Origin: Phycisphaerae bacterium
Lineage (GTDB): Bacteria > Planctomycetota > Phycisphaerae > Phycisphaerales > SM1A02
NCBI GenBank assembly: GCA_016873375.1
Contig: VGXJ01000082.1
Location: forward strand, 1 to 7,455
Direction of reading: 5' to 3'
DNA: 7,455 nt
Shown: positions 1 to 6,747 of the stretch, piece by piece
How positions within the stretch are numbered: the first letter of the stretch is position 1
Layout of the letters: the number at the start of each line of letters is the position of its first letter
Program-made: the position numbers and the translations under genes
Notes under the pieces: generated by a model
What the model was told of the DNA's origin: nothing
The model's input: only the letters and a program-made list of their open reading frames with translations
The model's database searches: none

Positions 1-1
1 T

Positions 2-895
2 CGCCTCATGGCTGCCTGGGCCTTCGCCGAACTTGCAGCGAAACCCGTCAATCAAGCGCGATCCTGGCGTGCGCGTGCCGCGATGCTTGCGGCGCAGCCG
101 AACGATGCCGAGCTCGATGCGCTCGCCGTGCGTCGCGCACTCGCCTTGCGCACCATCGCCTGGTGCGCGCTCACGCGCTCAGGCTCCGATGACGAGCGCC
201 GCGCAGCTCAAGCGCAGGTACAGGGGCTCGCAGCACGCTTGGCCAAGTCGGTCCTTGAAGAAGCCCCCGCCGATGCCGTCCGCGCCCTTGAACTCGCCGC
301 TGCCGCGTGCGCGCAGTCGACCGGTGCGGGTGTGCTCGAACCCGCGGCCCTCCATGGCGCCATCGCGAGAGCCTGGGATGAGTTGCCTCGCGCCTCGCTT
401 GTCACGGAAGCCGAGTGGCTTCTTCGTGCCGCCGCGTGGTCGAACCTCGCTCCCCCCCCGGCTCCTCTCGTGCAGGATGCCCTGCGTGATGTCCTCATGC
501 GGGTGCAGTTGGGAGTCGGCAGTGCGTCGAAGGAACTGCCCCCCGATCTCGTGGGGGCATTCCAGCTGGCTGCCGCCAACGGCCAGCCGTCGATCGGCGC
601 AACCGGGCTTCGCCCGCTGGCAGCGCTCGTGCGCATGGCAGAAGCCACAGCCGACCCCGACACCCGGGAGCGGGTGCGCGAAGCCTGCCTCGCGGGAGCG
701 AGATTCGTCCTTCAACTGCATGTCTCCGCCGACGGGTCCACGCTGCTTCGGCAGCCTCGCCGCTGCGTGGGCGGCATCCGGGAATCGATGTGGGAGCCCC
801 GAATCCGGGTCGCCGGGACTGCCGCAGCGATCCTGGTCTTGCTGGACCTCGCCCAAACGCTGCCGCCAACCGAAAATCCGCCGAATCCTTCGTGA
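2..895 (+). CDS. Hypothetical alpha-helical protein, C-terminal part (left end outside window)
   Basis: I do not recognise this protein. The reading frame is open to the left edge (codons before the first ATG at 8 read R-L), there is no ribosome binding site in view, and the sequence begins in the middle of a helix, so this is probably the C-terminal ~297 residues of a longer protein. It is very rich in Ala, Leu and Arg with regularly spaced helices and no clear membrane segment or signal peptide. The most distinctive stretch, counted from the ATG at 8, is at about residues 255-283: G-G-I-R-E-S-M-W-E-P-R-I-R followed by a hydrophobic Ala/Leu helix. A 'GG(I/F)R-x(n)-W-x-x-x-I' turn followed by a final helix resembles the last repeat of alpha/alpha-toroid proteins (squalene-cyclase or YyaL-like folds); this is a weak inference from memory. 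The tail is Pro/Asn-rich. The stop is TGA at 893-895. The next gene starts 140 bp downstream from its own promoter. Confidence 0.75.
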   Translation, partial: RLMAAWAFAELAAKPVNQARSWRARAAMLAAQPNDAELDALAVRRALALRTIAWCALTRSGSDDERRAAQAQVQGLAARLAKSVLEEAPADAVRALELAAAACAQSTGAGVLEPAALHGAIARAWDELPRASLVTEAEWLLRAAAWSNLAPPPAPLVQDALRDVLMRVQLGVGSASKELPPDLVGAFQLAAANGQPSIGATGLRPLAALVRMAEATADPDTRERVREACLAGARFVLQLHVSADGSTLLRQPRRCVGGIRESMWEPRIRVAGTAAAILVLLDLAQTLPPTENPPNPS

Positions 896-999
896 TCGGA
901 CGTCACGAACAGGCCGCTCGGGTCACTTGATGGTGGTCGCTGCATTGTTCAATCAGGCCACCTACCAGGAGCTTGGATGGATCCGAACGCAACGCACCG

Positions 1000-1008
1000 T
1001 GGTATAGT
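1000..1008 (+). promoter_or_regulatory. Extended -10 promoter element for the glycine-rich exported protein
   Basis: TGGTATAGT at 1000-1008 is an extended -10 (TGn followed by TATAGT, one mismatch to TATAAT). Transcription would start near 1014-1016, leaving a leader of about 20 nt that carries the ribosome binding site before the ATG at 1036. No good -35 lies at the usual 16-18 bp distance; TTGGAT at 973-978 is 24 bp away. An extended -10 can work with a weak -35. Confidence 0.5.
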
Positions 1009-1023
1009 CTTCCGTTCGCCCCA

Positions 1024-1028
1024 CGAGG
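1024..1028 (+). promoter_or_regulatory. Ribosome binding site fixing the start at 1036
   Basis: GAGGA lies 7 nt before the ATG at 1036 and decides between that start and an in-frame TTG at 973. The TTG would sit upstream of the -10 box and would bury the signal peptide behind 21 extra residues. Confidence 0.6.
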
Positions 1029-1035
1029 AATCCCC

Positions 1036-2112
1036 ATGCGCATCCCAACGCTTGCCATCGCCCTGTCCAGCCTCTGCATGGCCGCTCCGGCCCTTGCCCA
1101 GAACATGAACGACCGGCTCACGGCCGTGGCGTCTAGCCAGCAGGCTGCCGGGGCCGAAACCAAGGCCCGCCTGCTGGGCGGTCTGCTCTATATGGATGGC
1201 TTCAAGGCTGAAGCCGGCCAGCCCATGGTCGATGTGGTCATGGCGCTCGTCGAGGACATGAACGAGCGCGGCATCAAGACCTCGATCTTGGTCGAGGCCG
1301 GCGAAGAGATGAAGGAGCGCGTTGCGGCGGCCCTGCCCGACAACGGCGAGCGCGTTTGGGAAACCACCATCAGCGGCACCGCCATCGATGTCCTGAATGC
1401 CGTGCTCATCGAGTGCTCGGACGAGCCAGCCACCGACACTGCCTGGACCTGGCAACTGTCGCGCAACGCCGTGCAAATCGGGCCAAAGAAAGTCCTCGTG
1501 AACCGCCGCGAGGTCAAGATGTACAACATCAAGGACCTGCTCTTCAAGGCACCGCAGTGGACCAACGCCCCTGACTTCAACCTGAACTCGTCCATCCAGC
1601 AGGGCGGTCAAGGTGGCCAGGGCGGCGGCGGCTTCGGTGGTGGTGGCGGCGGCGGCGGCATGGGCGGCGGCGGCGGCGGCATGGGCGGCGGCGGCGGCGG
1701 CATGGGCGGCGGCGGAGGCGGCCAGGGCGGCGGCATGGGCGGCGGCGTCTTCGGCGGCAAGGGCGAAGACCCCGAAGAACTGACCGACGACGAGAAATCC
1801 GACAGGCTAAAGGAAGTGATCGTCTCCTTCGTCGAACCCGCGGTGTGGGAAGACGGCGGAGGCGAATGCAAGATCCAGTTCTACGAAGGCATGTTCATCG
1901 TCAACGCGCCGGACTTCGTGCACCGCGCGCTCGGTGGCTACTCCTTCGCCCCAGTCGTGCCGGCCCGTTCGGCTGCGCCGGCCAAGGCAGCCGATGCCCC
2001 CCAGGCTTCGGCCGAACCCAGCGACCGTCGTCGCTACGTCATGCTGAGCCCGCGCATCGGCTACAACCAGCTCGTCGGGTTCCGCACCGCGACTGTGAGC
2101 GGCGCGCCCTGA
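1036..2112 (+). CDS. Exported protein with secretin-like N-domain layout and glycine-rich insert
   Basis: This is a 358-residue protein with a clear Sec signal peptide: M-R-I-P-T, then a hydrophobic core, with likely cleavage after A-L-A at about residue 21 and the mature protein beginning Q-N-M. Residues ~66-170 follow the layout of the short N-terminal domains of secretin/TonB-type proteins: a D-V-V-M-A-L-V-E-D-M helix, a strand ending in T-T-I-S-G-T, an A-I-D-V-L-N-A-V-L helix, and a closing strand leading to V-K-M-Y-N-I-K-D-L-L-F (161-170) and N-A-P-D-F-N-L-N. Residues 190-241 are an almost pure glycine tract with a few Met, Gln and Phe. Residues ~246-305 (D-R-L-K-E-V-I-V... W-E-D-G-G-G... 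I-V-N-A-P-D-F-V-H) look like a second N-domain half, followed by an Ala/Pro-rich tail. There is no beta-barrel secretin domain, so it is not a pore. I infer a cell-envelope protein, perhaps self-interacting or docking to a secretion complex; the actual role is unknown. The start is chosen by the ribosome binding site and signal peptide. It is probably monocistronic. Confidence 0.8.
   Translation: MRIPTLAIALSSLCMAAPALAQNMNDRLTAVASSQQAAGAETKARLLGGLLYMDGFKAEAGQPMVDVVMALVEDMNERGIKTSILVEAGEEMKERVAAALPDNGERVWETTISGTAIDVLNAVLIECSDEPATDTAWTWQLSRNAVQIGPKKVLVNRREVKMYNIKDLLFKAPQWTNAPDFNLNSSIQQGGQGGQGGGGFGGGGGGGGMGGGGGGMGGGGGGMGGGGGGQGGGMGGGVFGGKGEDPEELTDDEKSDRLKEVIVSFVEPAVWEDGGGECKIQFYEGMFIVNAPDFVHRALGGYSFAPVVPARSAAPAKAADAPQASAEPSDRRRYVMLSPRIGYNQLVGFRTATVSGAP
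1660..1722 (+). repeat. 21-bp in-frame tandem repeat coding for Met-Gly6
   Basis: Three consecutive 21-bp units begin with ATG at 1660, 1681 and 1702, each reading Met followed by six Gly codons, nearly all GGC. A fourth degenerate unit begins with CAG (Gln) at 1723 and includes GGA. The repeat lies within a longer glycine-codon tract at 1603-1758. Because the unit is a multiple of three, gain or loss of copies would keep the frame. Confidence 0.85.
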
Positions 2113-2137
2113 GCGACCTCGACAACCTTGATCGATC

Positions 2138-2170
2138 GAACGGCTAGCCTTGCGCTAGCCGTTCTTCGTT
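2138..2170 (+). terminator. Rho-independent terminator after the glycine-rich protein gene
   Basis: A perfect 11-bp inverted repeat pairs GAACGGCTAGC (2138-2148) with GCTAGCCGTTC (2154-2164) around the 5-nt loop CTTGC. It is followed by the T-rich stretch TTCTTCGTT, which overlaps the end of the stem. It begins 25 bp after the stop codon of the upstream gene and ends about 20 bp before the next start. The U-tract is interrupted, so termination may be partial. Confidence 0.7.
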
Positions 2171-2189
2171 GTGGGAATCGGCGATCTCC

Positions 2190-3524
2190 ATGAGCGCCAC
2201 TCGGCGTGCCAGCCACCTTACCCTTCGCAACGACCTCCGTGCCTGCACGAATGACGGGATCACGCACGCGTTCATGGTTGGCGTGGGCGAAACCTTCATC
2301 CCGGCATTCGCCCTTGCTGCCGGCGCCGCGCAGGTCCACGGCGGACTCGTCTACACGATCCCCTTCCTCGTCGGTGCGACGGTTCAACTCCTCACACCCG
2401 CCGGGGTCGAGCGCATCGGCTCCCCTCGCAAGTGGATCCTGCTGTGCGCCACGATCCAAGCACTGTGCTTCATCCCGATGGCGATCGCTGCCATGGCGGG
2501 CGCCGTGCCACTGCTCTTGGTTTACGTGTGCGCATCGATCTACTGGACCGTGAACCTTGGGGCGGCGCCAGCATGGAACGCGTGGGTCGGTGCGCTGTTT
2601 CCCCCGCGCATCCGCGCGACGTATTTCAGCCGCCGCAGCAGGATCTGCCAGATCGCCCTGCTCGCAGGGCTCCTGCTTGGAGGCGTGCTGATCTCGCGCT
2701 TCGAGCACACGCCGCTCGAACTGGCCTCGTTCGCCCTGCTCTTCATGGCCGCCAGCCTGAGCCGAGCGCTGAGCACGCCAGCGCTCGTGGCGCAATCGGA
2801 ACCCAGGCACCTGCCCCCTGCACGGCGCGTGAGCCCGATCGAATTCCTCCGTCGCATTCGCGGCGCACCCGAGGGCCGGGTCGTTGCGGCACTGCTCGTC
2901 TTCATGCTCGCCGTGCAGGTCTCGAGCCCCTTCGTCACGCCGTACATCCTGCGCGGACTTGAGATGGACAAGGACCAGTTCACGATCTCGGTAGTCACAC
3001 TGTTCGCCGCCAAGAGCCTGGCACTGCCGTTGGTTGGCCGCCTCGCTGGTTCGTGGGGTGCCCGTCGGCTGCTTCTGGCAGGTGCCGTCGTTGTCGCCGC
3101 GGCGAGCGGACTGTGGATCGTCTCCACGGCACCGATGTGGATCTATTCCATGCAGCTCGTAAGCGGCGCGGGCTGGGCGGCCTACGAAATGGCATTCTTC
3201 CTGCTCCTGCTTGAGCACATCCGCGAAGATGAACGCACAGCGATGTACGCGGCGTATTACTTCTTCAATGCGATCGTCACGGTCATCGGTTCGTTCATCG
3301 GCGCATGGGCGATCGATGTGCTCGGCGGCGGGGTCACCGCCTACTGGTGGATCTTCGGGACCTCAGCCGTGCTGAGGTTCGCAGCCATACCGCTCATGCT
3401 GCGGATCCCGCGCCACGGCCACGAACGCATGGTGCCAGTGGTCGCGATCGAGGTCGGCACCGAGGCCGGTGCAATGGATGAGCCCATCATTGCGCCACGA
3501 CCGTCATCGGAGGTCCGGCGATGA
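2190..3524 (+). CDS. MFS family transporter, 12 membrane helices
   Basis: This is a 444-residue integral membrane protein. About 12 hydrophobic segments can be counted in a 6+6 arrangement, with a longer basic cytoplasmic loop of about 40 residues between helices 6 and 7; this is the major facilitator layout. After helix 4 comes W-N-A-W-V-G-A-L-F and then P-P-R-I-R-A-T-Y-F-S-R-R at residues 138-149. This basic loop is at a different site from the classical GxxxD(R/K)xGRR loop but recurs in an MFS subgroup of uncharacterised substrate. The substrate cannot be told from sequence. The ATG at 2190 is preferred over an in-frame TTG at 2169, which lies in the terminator tail. No strong ribosome binding site precedes it; the purine run GGGAA at 2173-2177 is 12 nt away. 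The last codons overlap the glycosyltransferase start in ATGA at 3521-3524, so the two genes are co-translated. The transporter might move a sugar or lipid precursor, but only the linkage suggests this. Confidence 0.88.
   Translation: MSATRRASHLTLRNDLRACTNDGITHAFMVGVGETFIPAFALAAGAAQVHGGLVYTIPFLVGATVQLLTPAGVERIGSPRKWILLCATIQALCFIPMAIAAMAGAVPLLLVYVCASIYWTVNLGAAPAWNAWVGALFPPRIRATYFSRRSRICQIALLAGLLLGGVLISRFEHTPLELASFALLFMAASLSRALSTPALVAQSEPRHLPPARRVSPIEFLRRIRGAPEGRVVAALLVFMLAVQVSSPFVTPYILRGLEMDKDQFTISVVTLFAAKSLALPLVGRLAGSWGARRLLLAGAVVVAAASGLWIVSTAPMWIYSMQLVSGAGWAAYEMAFFLLLLEHIREDERTAMYAAYYFFNAIVTVIGSFIGAWAIDVLGGGVTAYWWIFGTSAVLRFAAIPLMLRIPRHGHERMVPVVAIEVGTEAGAMDEPIIAPRPSSEVRR
3509..3514 (+). promoter_or_regulatory. 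Strong ribosome binding site for the glycosyltransferase
   Basis: GGAGGT lies 6 nt before the ATG at 3521, inside the last codons of the MFS gene. It is the best Shine-Dalgarno match in the window. It fixes the start at 3521 rather than at an internal ATG near 3648, which would remove the ~42-residue basic N-terminal tail. Confidence 0.8.
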
Positions 3525-5317
3525 AGCAGTGGTCATCAGGCCAGAACAATGCAGAGCGCCGACCATCAGGCCGGCGTCACGGGGAGGAATCTGATGGCGC
3601 AGCCACCCGCTCGCTGATCATCTCCCCGCGGGGCTCAGCAACCAGCATGCTGGTCATCGGTCTCTTGGTGGCGTTGCTCGTGGTCGGCGCGATCGTGGGG
3701 TTCGTACTCGATCCAGCGGCGCTGACCCGCTGGTTCGCGCACCCTGCACTCGGTGAGCGGGGTGTGGCCATGGCACTGCGCAGTGCGGCGTGGACGCAGT
3801 CGGTCGGTCCGGGGGCACTCCTTCTGGCTGCCGGCCTGATCATCGCGCTGTGGCGGACTGACCGGCGGGGCGAACTGACCGACGCACCCGTCGGATCGCC
3901 ACGGCGCGGTGAAGTGCTTGCGCTCGTCGCCATCGTGCTCGTGGCAGCGCTCGTGCGGGTCGATCGAGCCTTCGAGAGCCTGTGGTACGACGAGATCGCA
4001 GCCTTCATGGACTACGAGCAGCATGGACCCGGCCCCATCGTGGCCACCTGGTTCAGCCCGGCCAACCACCCGCTGCAGTCGCTCCTGTCGTGGTGCTCGT
4101 TCACGGCGCTCGGTGCGGTCAACGAACTCTCCCTGCGGCTGCCATCGTTGCTCGCCGCGCTGCTGACCGTGGTGGCGACCTGGTGGATGGCGCGGCCGAT
4201 GGCGGGCGTGCGCGGTGCGCTGATCGCCGCAGCAGGCATGGCGATCGCGCCGGCCGCCGTGCTCGGCAGCGTGGAGGCTCGCGGCTATTCCATCATGATG
4301 CTCTCGGGCGCGCTGCTGACCGGGCTGGCATGGCGCGCCATCGAGCGCGAACGATCGCAACAGAGTTCGCTTTGGTGTTGGATCGCCTACGCCATCGTCG
4401 CAGCACTCGGCGTGTGGGCACACTTCACCACGGTCATCGTGCCGGTCGCGCACGGCGTGATCGCCGTGGGGCTCCTGCTGCGCGGCGCGGTGCGCATCGG
4501 GCTGCGCTGGCTCACGGCGCTCGTGCTGTCGGCCGCGTTCACCCTGGCGCTGCTCGCGCCGATGCTGCCGTGGATCCTCGAGCGGCGCGCTGAACTGGCC
4601 GCCCTTGATGGCGACGAGCCCACACTCTGGTCGCGGGAAGGCCTGGCGATCCTCGGCACGTGGGGCGGAGCGTGGCCGTGGTGGCCATCCATCTGGGGCG
4701 GGGCACTGGCCGCGGTCGGCATCGTGCAGGCGTGGCGCCGGGATGCGAACGGCCGGTTCACCACCATCCTCATCGTCCTCCCCTTCCTGCTCGCGCTCCT
4801 CATTCCGCTCGCGGGCAGCTGGATCTACGCGCGATTCGTCTCGTTCGCGCTGCCCGGTGCAGCACTCGCCTGGGGCATCGGCCTCGATCGCATGCTCGAT
4901 CGGCAACGGACCGACGCGATCCTCATGGCCGCGGTGGTGGCTGTCGGAGGGCTCGCCGTGCTTGCCAACCTGCCGCCCAAGCAACCCCTGCGCGACCTGC
5001 TTGCAATCGCCGCACGGGAACCAGGTCCCGTGATCGTCGTGGGTCTTCCCGACGAGGTCGCTCGCTTCTACGCCGAACCCATGGGGATCGACGCCCGCTA
5101 TGCGCAGCCGTACGGCGCGGATCTTGCTTCGCTGCTCAGCGCCACGCCGGGGGCTCGCGTCGTGATCCTCTATCCCTCGGCCATGCCACCCAGCGTGCAA
5201 GGCGCACTCGACTCGGCATCGTTGATGCGCACGCATGCGCTGCCGGGCTGGGCTGACTGGGGCGCCGGTGCGGTCGAGCTGCATGCGCCGCGCGATCGCG
5301 CCTCCCCGTCGCGTTAG
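3521..5317 (+). CDS. GT-C membrane glycosyltransferase (GT39/ArnT-like)
   Basis: This is a 598-residue polytopic membrane protein. It opens with a ~42-residue basic, Ser/Arg-rich cytoplasmic tail. Two hydrophobic helices follow (about 43-65 and 95-112), then a helix at ~128-146 that leads into the first extracytoplasmic loop with W-Y-D-E (155-158) and N-H-P-L-Q (182-186). An acidic D-E in the first large loop is the hallmark of GT-C enzymes of the PMT/ArnT type, where it forms the catalytic site. E-A-R-G-Y-S (252-257) matches the conserved 'EARgYs' motif of GT39-like proteins. Further helices run to about residue 482, followed by a ~110-residue soluble C-terminal region with alternating strands and helices. 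By family, it should transfer a sugar from a polyprenyl-phosphate donor to a lipid, glycan or protein on the outer face of the membrane; donor and acceptor are unknown. It overlaps the MFS gene by 4 bp and has a strong ribosome binding site. Confidence 0.85.
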   Translation: MKQWSSGQNNAERRPSGRRHGEESDGAATRSLIISPRGSATSMLVIGLLVALLVVGAIVGFVLDPAALTRWFAHPALGERGVAMALRSAAWTQSVGPGALLLAAGLIIALWRTDRRGELTDAPVGSPRRGEVLALVAIVLVAALVRVDRAFESLWYDEIAAFMDYEQHGPGPIVATWFSPANHPLQSLLSWCSFTALGAVNELSLRLPSLLAALLTVVATWWMARPMAGVRGALIAAAGMAIAPAAVLGSVEARGYSIMMLSGALLTGLAWRAIERERSQQSSLWCWIAYAIVAALGVWAHFTTVIVPVAHGVIAVGLLLRGAVRIGLRWLTALVLSAAFTLALLAPMLPWILERRAELAALDGDEPTLWSREGLAILGTWGGAWPWWPSIWGGALAAVGIVQAWRRDANGRFTTILIVLPFLLALLIPLAGSWIYARFVSFALPGAALAWGIGLDRMLDRQRTDAILMAAVVAVGGLAVLANLPPKQPLRDLLAIAAREPGPVIVVGLPDEVARFYAEPMGIDARYAQPYGADLASLLSATPGARVVILYPSAMPPSVQGALDSASLMRTHALPGWADWGAGAVELHAPRDRASPSR

Positions 5318-5318
5318 G

Positions 5319-5374
5319 CCCATCGCGCTCGCCCCATCGCATGAGCCCCGGCGCGCTTGACCCATCGCACGCGC
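5319..5374 (+). repeat. Degenerate 14-bp tandem repeat between glycosyltransferase and ABC permease genes
   Basis: Four adjacent 14-bp units start at 5319, 5333, 5347 and 5361. Units 1, 2 and 4 begin with an identical CCCATCGC; unit 3 begins CCCGGCGC. The array starts one base after the stop codon at 5315-5317 and ends about 16 bp before the putative -10 box of the permease gene. It could be a leftover of repeat expansion or a set of binding sites; the sequence alone does not say which. Confidence 0.6.
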
Positions 5375-5390
5375 AGCTTCCTGCCCACGC

Positions 5391-5396
5391 TAGGCT
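5391..5396 (+). promoter_or_regulatory. Putative -10 box of a leaderless ABC permease transcript
   Basis: TAGGCT ends 6 nt before the ATG at 5403, so a transcript starting the usual ~7 nt after the box would begin at or next to the start codon. There is no convincing Shine-Dalgarno sequence. TTGACC at 5357-5362 resembles a -35 but is 28 bp away, too far for standard sigma-70 spacing. Confidence 0.4.
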
Positions 5397-5402
5397 TCGG
5401 CC

Positions 5403-6734
5403 ATGTCGTACCTGCTTGAAGTCACGCGGCTCGGCCTGGGCAACCTGCGTCGCCACAAGCTGCGCAGCGTGCTGACGAGCCTTGGCGTGATCCTGGGCGT
5501 GGCTGCGGTGATCGTGGTCGTCGCGATCGGCGAGGGCAACAAGCGTGCGGCGCTGCGCGACATCAGCGCGCTCGGCGCCAACAACATCATCATCCGCAGC
5601 CAGAAGCCGCCTGAGAGCGCCACGCCCGGCGGCGGTGGCATGCGATCCATGGTCATCAAGTATGGGCTGACCTTTGAAGACCTGCGACGCATCGAAGCAT
5701 CGATGACCGATGCCGACCGCGTGGTCCCAGTGAAGAGTGCCGGCAGCGAGGTCAGCTTCGACTCCCAGCGCGCCCTCGCGCAGGCCTTCGGGACCACGCC
5801 GGCACTCGCCTCCGTCGCCCGACTGCGCATCCAATCGGGCCGCTACCTGACCGACGAGGACATGGCGGCCCAGGCACCCGTGGCCGTGATCGGCAACGAG
5901 GTCGCCAAGCAGTTCTTCCCCAACCTCGATCCGATCGGCCAGGACATCCGCGTGGACCAGCAGGTGCTCCGCGTCGTCGGTGTCCTCGCACCGATCGGCC
6001 TGGCTGGCGGCTCAGGCAGCGCACTCGTCGGGCGCGACCTGAACAAGGACATCCACATGCCGCTGACGACGGCGGAGCGGCAGTTCGGCAACGTGGTGCA
6101 GAAGCGGACCTCAGGTTCATTCAGTGCGGAGGAAGTCGAGCTCTACGAGATCTATGTCGTTGCACCCAATACCGATGTCGTGACCGGGGTCGCCTCGCGC
6201 GTGGAGCGCATCATCGACGTCGGACATGAGGCGACCGGCGATGCCCAAGTCATCGTGCCGTGGGAATTGCTCGAAAACGCAAAGAAGGCGCTGCTCGTCT
6301 GGAACATCATGCTCATCGCGATCGCAGCGATCAGCCTCCTTGTCGGCGGCATCGGCATCATGAACATCATGCTCGCCAGCGTGACTGAGCGCACCCGCGA
6401 GATCGGCATCCGTCGCGCACTCGGTGCCACGCGACGCGACATCATCACGCAGTTCATGGTCGAAACCGGTTCGCTCAGCGTGCTCGGTGGGATCATCGGC
6501 ATCATGACCGGCGTCATCACAAGCCGCCTGCTCGAGACGATCGTGGGCATCGCGAGCCGGCTACCCGGACTCAAGGGTGCCTTCAACGACCGCTTCTCGC
6601 TGCAACCCGAGGTCACGCTCTGGTCGATCGTCGTCAGCGTGGCCGTGGCCGGCGGCGTCGGCATCGTGTTCGGGATCTATCCCGCCATCGTCGCCAGCCG
6701 CAAGGATCCCATCGAGGCGCTGAGGCACGACTGA
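5403..6734 (+). CDS. ABC transporter permease, MacB/FtsX type
   Basis: This is a 443-residue permease subunit with the MacB-type layout. A short cytoplasmic N-terminus (N-L-R-R-H-K-L-R-S) leads into helix 1 at about 23-42, followed by the family signature G-E-G-N-K-R-A and L-G-A-N-N-I-I-I-R. A large extracytoplasmic domain covers ~46-296 (MacB_PCD-like). The FtsX-type C-terminus has helices at about 300-323, 353-376 and 406-427. The cytoplasmic loop V-T-E-R-T-R-E-I-G-I-R-R-A-L-G-A (327-342) should contact the ATPase. The end, R-K-D-P-I-E-A-L-R-H, is typical of the family. No Walker A/B ATPase domain is fused and none is encoded in the window, so its partners lie elsewhere or are shared. Such permeases work as mechanotransmission exporters or lipoprotein/peptide movers, usually with a membrane-fusion protein; the substrate here is unknown. 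The start has no clear ribosome binding site, only a -10-like box just upstream. Confidence 0.92.
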   Translation: MSYLLEVTRLGLGNLRRHKLRSVLTSLGVILGVAAVIVVVAIGEGNKRAALRDISALGANNIIIRSQKPPESATPGGGGMRSMVIKYGLTFEDLRRIEASMTDADRVVPVKSAGSEVSFDSQRALAQAFGTTPALASVARLRIQSGRYLTDEDMAAQAPVAVIGNEVAKQFFPNLDPIGQDIRVDQQVLRVVGVLAPIGLAGGSGSALVGRDLNKDIHMPLTTAERQFGNVVQKRTSGSFSAEEVELYEIYVVAPNTDVVTGVASRVERIIDVGHEATGDAQVIVPWELLENAKKALLVWNIMLIAIAAISLLVGGIGIMNIMLASVTERTREIGIRRALGATRRDIITQFMVETGSLSVLGGIIGIMTGVITSRLLETIVGIASRLPGLKGAFNDRFSLQPEVTLWSIVVSVAVAGGVGIVFGIYPAIVASRKDPIEALRHD

Positions 6735-6747
6735 TCCGCACGCGCCG

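Noticed and set aside
944..953. ATTG-TT-CAAT inverted repeat in the gap before the exported protein
   Set aside because: Arms of 4 bp are too short to distinguish from chance, and it is ~50 bp from the -10 box with no second copy.
973..1035. Upstream in-frame TTG start for the exported protein
   Set aside because: It lies before the -10 box and would put 21 residues in front of a perfect signal peptide; the ATG at 1036 has a ribosome binding site.
1608..1871. Minus-strand proline-rich reading frame opposite the glycine tract
   Set aside because: It is the complement of the GGC repeat (poly-Pro/Met), has no ribosome binding site, and lies fully inside a well-supported gene.
2061..3218. Long 385-residue minus-strand open frame opposite the MFS gene
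   Set aside because: It has the same shadow composition and crosses the terminator and the intergenic gap.
3635..5365. Long 576-residue open frame on the minus strand opposite the glycosyltransferase
   Set aside because: Its product is rich in Arg, His, Gln and Asp with no domain logic, a typical antisense shadow in high-G+C DNA. The plus-strand protein has membrane helices and family motifs.
2481..6325. Four copies of the palindrome GCGATCGC (2481, 4241, 5292, 6318), like cyanobacterial HIP1
   Set aside because: Three of the four are in frame as Ala-Ile-Ala (GCG ATC GCN) in membrane helices, so codon choice and protein composition explain most of the excess.
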